From Acidobacteria bacterium AB60 (GTDB taxonomy: Bacteria; Acidobacteriota; Terriglobia; Terriglobales; Acidobacteriaceae), in the NCBI GenBank assembly GCA_008682415.1, contig VANK01000017.1, positions 49,802 through 113,801 on the forward strand: a stretch of 64,000 nucleotides of DNA, read 5' to 3'. The notes below the pieces were generated by a model that did not search any database, was not told the DNA's origin, and was given only the letters and a program-made list of their open reading frames with translations. Positions 62,571 to 64,000 of the stretch are shown one piece after another. Position numbers and translations under genes: made by a program. Each line of letters opens with the position of its first letter. Position 1 is the first letter of the stretch.

Positions 62571-63288
62571 TCCAGACCGTCATTCTCGGGGCGAAACATC
62601 GACCCTCCGGCCGGGCGTGCCCGGGTTGGCGGAGAGGCAGATCCCTGTTTGCGATATTCGGGAAGACGCACCTTCCCGGCGGGGCCGGCGAGGGCGATCC
62701 TGGGGCACCTTCCGGCGCCCGGGAGCGCGGCCGCTCCTGCCGTCTTTCTGTTTCCTCTTTGGATCTGATAATTCAAGGTTAGCAGGTTGAAATAATTAAC
62801 CTCCAAATTATTTTTATTTATTTGCGCTTTGTTTTCTGTAGCCTGCAACGATTTGCACAGAGAGGGGGCTTGACAGGTTTTCCACAGGGCCGGTTAGGGA
62901 GGGGGTTAGCACACCGTCTGGACCAGCCTGCAGAGTGGGGGCAGGCTGAAGGCCAGCCTGAGGGGATGGGCCGAGGGCGGGAGACATGGTTTGGGGATGT
63001 GTCTACCATTCGGCGCCGGGGAGGAGGGCAGTGCGAACGGGGGTGGAGGACGCTTCCGAGGGCTTGTCGAGGAGGGGGCGCACGGGTGTGAGCTGGGTCA
63101 CGTCAAACGGATGATTCGCCAAATCTTCGTGGTTTTTTGATACCTCATTTGTAGTAATGCGACCAGAAGAGGCTTTTAGTCCAATTTTCTGCTGGGCGGG
63201 GTGCGGTGTGCTGCGATTGCAGGTTGTGGGAGGAGCGCCTGCGGCCGAGGCGCGGCATTCCGCACCTCGGTGGCGCTGCGGGCCGAGC

Positions 63289-63875
63289 GTCGTGCGGGAA
63301 CGCCGACGGCAAGGTGAGGGTCGTGGTATCCCATGTCTCCAACAACAGGAGACATGGGGCACCCTCGGTCGTGCGGGAACGGAGACGGCTGGGATGGGTT
63401 CGTGGTATCCCATGTCTCCAACAACAGGAGACATGGGGCACCCTCGGTCGTGCGGGAACGGAGACGGCTGGGATGGGTTCGTGGTATCCCAGGTCGAGAG
63501 ACGAGGGCCAAGTACCAAGGGCCAAGGGCCGAGCGTCGTGCGGGAACGCCGACGACAAGGTGAGGGTCGTGGTATCCCATGTCTCCAACTGCGGGAGACA
63601 TGGGGCACCCTCGGTCGTGCGGGAACGGAGAGGCGGCTGGGGTGGGGTCGTGCTGTCCCGCCCTAGGCGCAAAAATGCGCGCCTAGAACGGGGCACCCGC
63701 GGTCGTGCGGGAACGGAGAGGCGGCTGGGATGGGCTTGGTGCTGTCCCGCCCTAGGCGCAAAAAGGCGCGCCTAGAACGGGGCACCCTCGGTCGTGCGGG
63801 AACGGAGAGGCGGCTGGGATGGGCTTGGTGCTGTCCCGCCCTAGGCGCAAAAAGGCGCGCCTAGAACGGGGCACC
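63289..63875. repeat. Seven-unit tandem array with interchangeable hairpins
   Basis: Units start at 63289, 63368, 63447, 63535, 63614, 63702 and 63791 (79-89 bp). Each begins GTCGTGCGGGAACG. Units 1, 2 and 4 carry hairpin A (CCCATGTCTCC / GGAGACATGGG); units 5-7 carry hairpin B (CTAGGCGC / GCGCCTAG); unit 3 has neither. Units end GGGGCACCCTCG or similar. Confidence 0.92.
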
Positions 63876-64000
63876 TGTGATGTTTCAAGAGGTTGTCCAT
63901 TCGGTTGGGACCGGAGAAGCTGGTTGTGACGAGCAATCAGAAACTCAGGAGACCGAATGGACTATCACAAGAATGCCCCATGGACGGCTGTGAGTCGAGG
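63876..64000 (+). mobile_element. Left end of an IS481-like insertion sequence (cut by the window)
   Basis: The array unit breaks after GGGGCACC, and TGTGATGTTTCAAGAGGTTG starts a new sequence leading to a transposase start. The TG end and the MDYHKNA opening fit the IS481 family. Confidence 0.65.
63957..64000 (+). CDS. IS481-like transposase, N-terminal fragment
   Basis: ATG 63957 with AGGAG 6 nt before it encodes MDYHKNAPWTAVSR up to the window edge. The M-x-x-HKNA opening is typical of IS481 DDE transposases. Confidence 0.65.
   Translation, partial: MDYHKNAPWTAVSR

Larger units (their letters stand above)
62454..63956. other. 1.5-kb non-coding region
   Basis: Minus-strand terminator, CRP/FNR-type palindrome, an AT-rich tract (62765-62825), a 400-bp stretch (62850-63280) with no gene I can support, a hairpin tandem array (63289-63875), then an IS end. 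Several open frames cross it but none has a start, ribosome site or family match. Confidence 0.65.

Noticed and set aside
62765..62900. Possible replication origin (AT-rich tract and a TTTTCCACA similar to a DnaA box)
   Set aside because: One imperfect box only, no cluster, no dnaA/dnaN/parAB nearby.
62818..63091. Short open frames on both strands in the gap before the hairpin array
   Set aside because: Starts are rare codons without ribosome sites; compositions are random.
63289..63875. CRISPR-like array
   Set aside because: Units are almost wholly repeated, with no unique spacers and no cas genes.

Overview
The window is GC-rich bacterial DNA that most resembles the phylum Acidobacteriota, probably Acidobacteriaceae/Terriglobia. 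This rests on protein flavour: a DUF5916 outer-membrane protein, Tat-exported GH2 and TIM-barrel enzymes, a HipA-like kinase beside a DUF3037 gene, and many S23-type four-helix-bundle genes. It is an inference; there is no rRNA here to confirm it.

Layout. 1-6.2 kb: an Rrf2-type regulator and the start of a lipoprotein gene (minus strand), divergent from a respiratory operon (plus strand) of a polytopic membrane protein, Rieske protein, b6-like cytochrome b, and a cytochrome-bd-like subunit fused to cytochrome c. Two small S23-type genes, each between inverted octamer repeats, are wedged between its subunits. 6.2-10.4 kb: heme oxygenase, a collapsed bacteriophytochrome remnant, a membrane protein, a predicted beta-propeller protein and a divergent TetR regulator with two palindromic sites. 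10.4-12.5 kb: repeat-rich DNA, tRNA-Arg(CCG) and a DUF4242 gene. 12.5-17 kb: a two-gene unit of a small membrane protein and a 1169-residue KAP-like membrane NTPase behind a CRP/FNR-type site. 17-24 kb: GH2 glycosidase, DinB-like protein and assorted small genes. 24-27.2 kb: a radical SAM gene whose 3' end is duplicated (117 bp) on either side of a 2-kb insert carrying one membrane-protein gene. 27-38.8 kb: chromosomal genes for periplasmic folding, a beta-propeller, glycosyltransferase, ICMT-like enzyme, broken alpha/beta hydrolase, sugar isomerase-like protein, MBL hydrolase, DUF5916 protein and GNAT. 38.9-42.4 kb: typA and convergent purE-purK.

42.5-62.5 kb, minus strand: a phage-like structural cluster. 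Transcription order is a small upstream gene, a giant secreted beta-helix/tail-fibre-like protein, terminase large subunit, HipA-like kinase, DUF3037, portal, protease, coiled-coil protein, major capsid protein, head-tail proteins, tail tube-like protein, large tail protein and an XhlA/holin-like protein. No integrase, repressor, replication, tape-measure or lysin gene is recognisable in the window, and the gaps are filled with the same short tandem repeats seen elsewhere. That suggests a long-resident, possibly domesticated particle (gene-transfer-agent-like) or a decayed prophage.

62.5-64 kb: a terminator, a CRP/FNR-type palindrome, a seven-unit array of hairpin-bearing tandem repeats, and the first 125 bp of an IS481-like element inserted into that array.

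The recurring theme is repeats. Period-7 families (TTCCCTG, CAGTGAT, CAGAGAT, CTCTTAG) and a period-8 family (TTCACNNN/GTGATNNA) sit in many intergenic gaps, often starting at or inside the upstream stop codon. They recall the heptameric STRR repeats of cyanobacteria. The period-8 repeats also form inverted ends around the S23-type genes.
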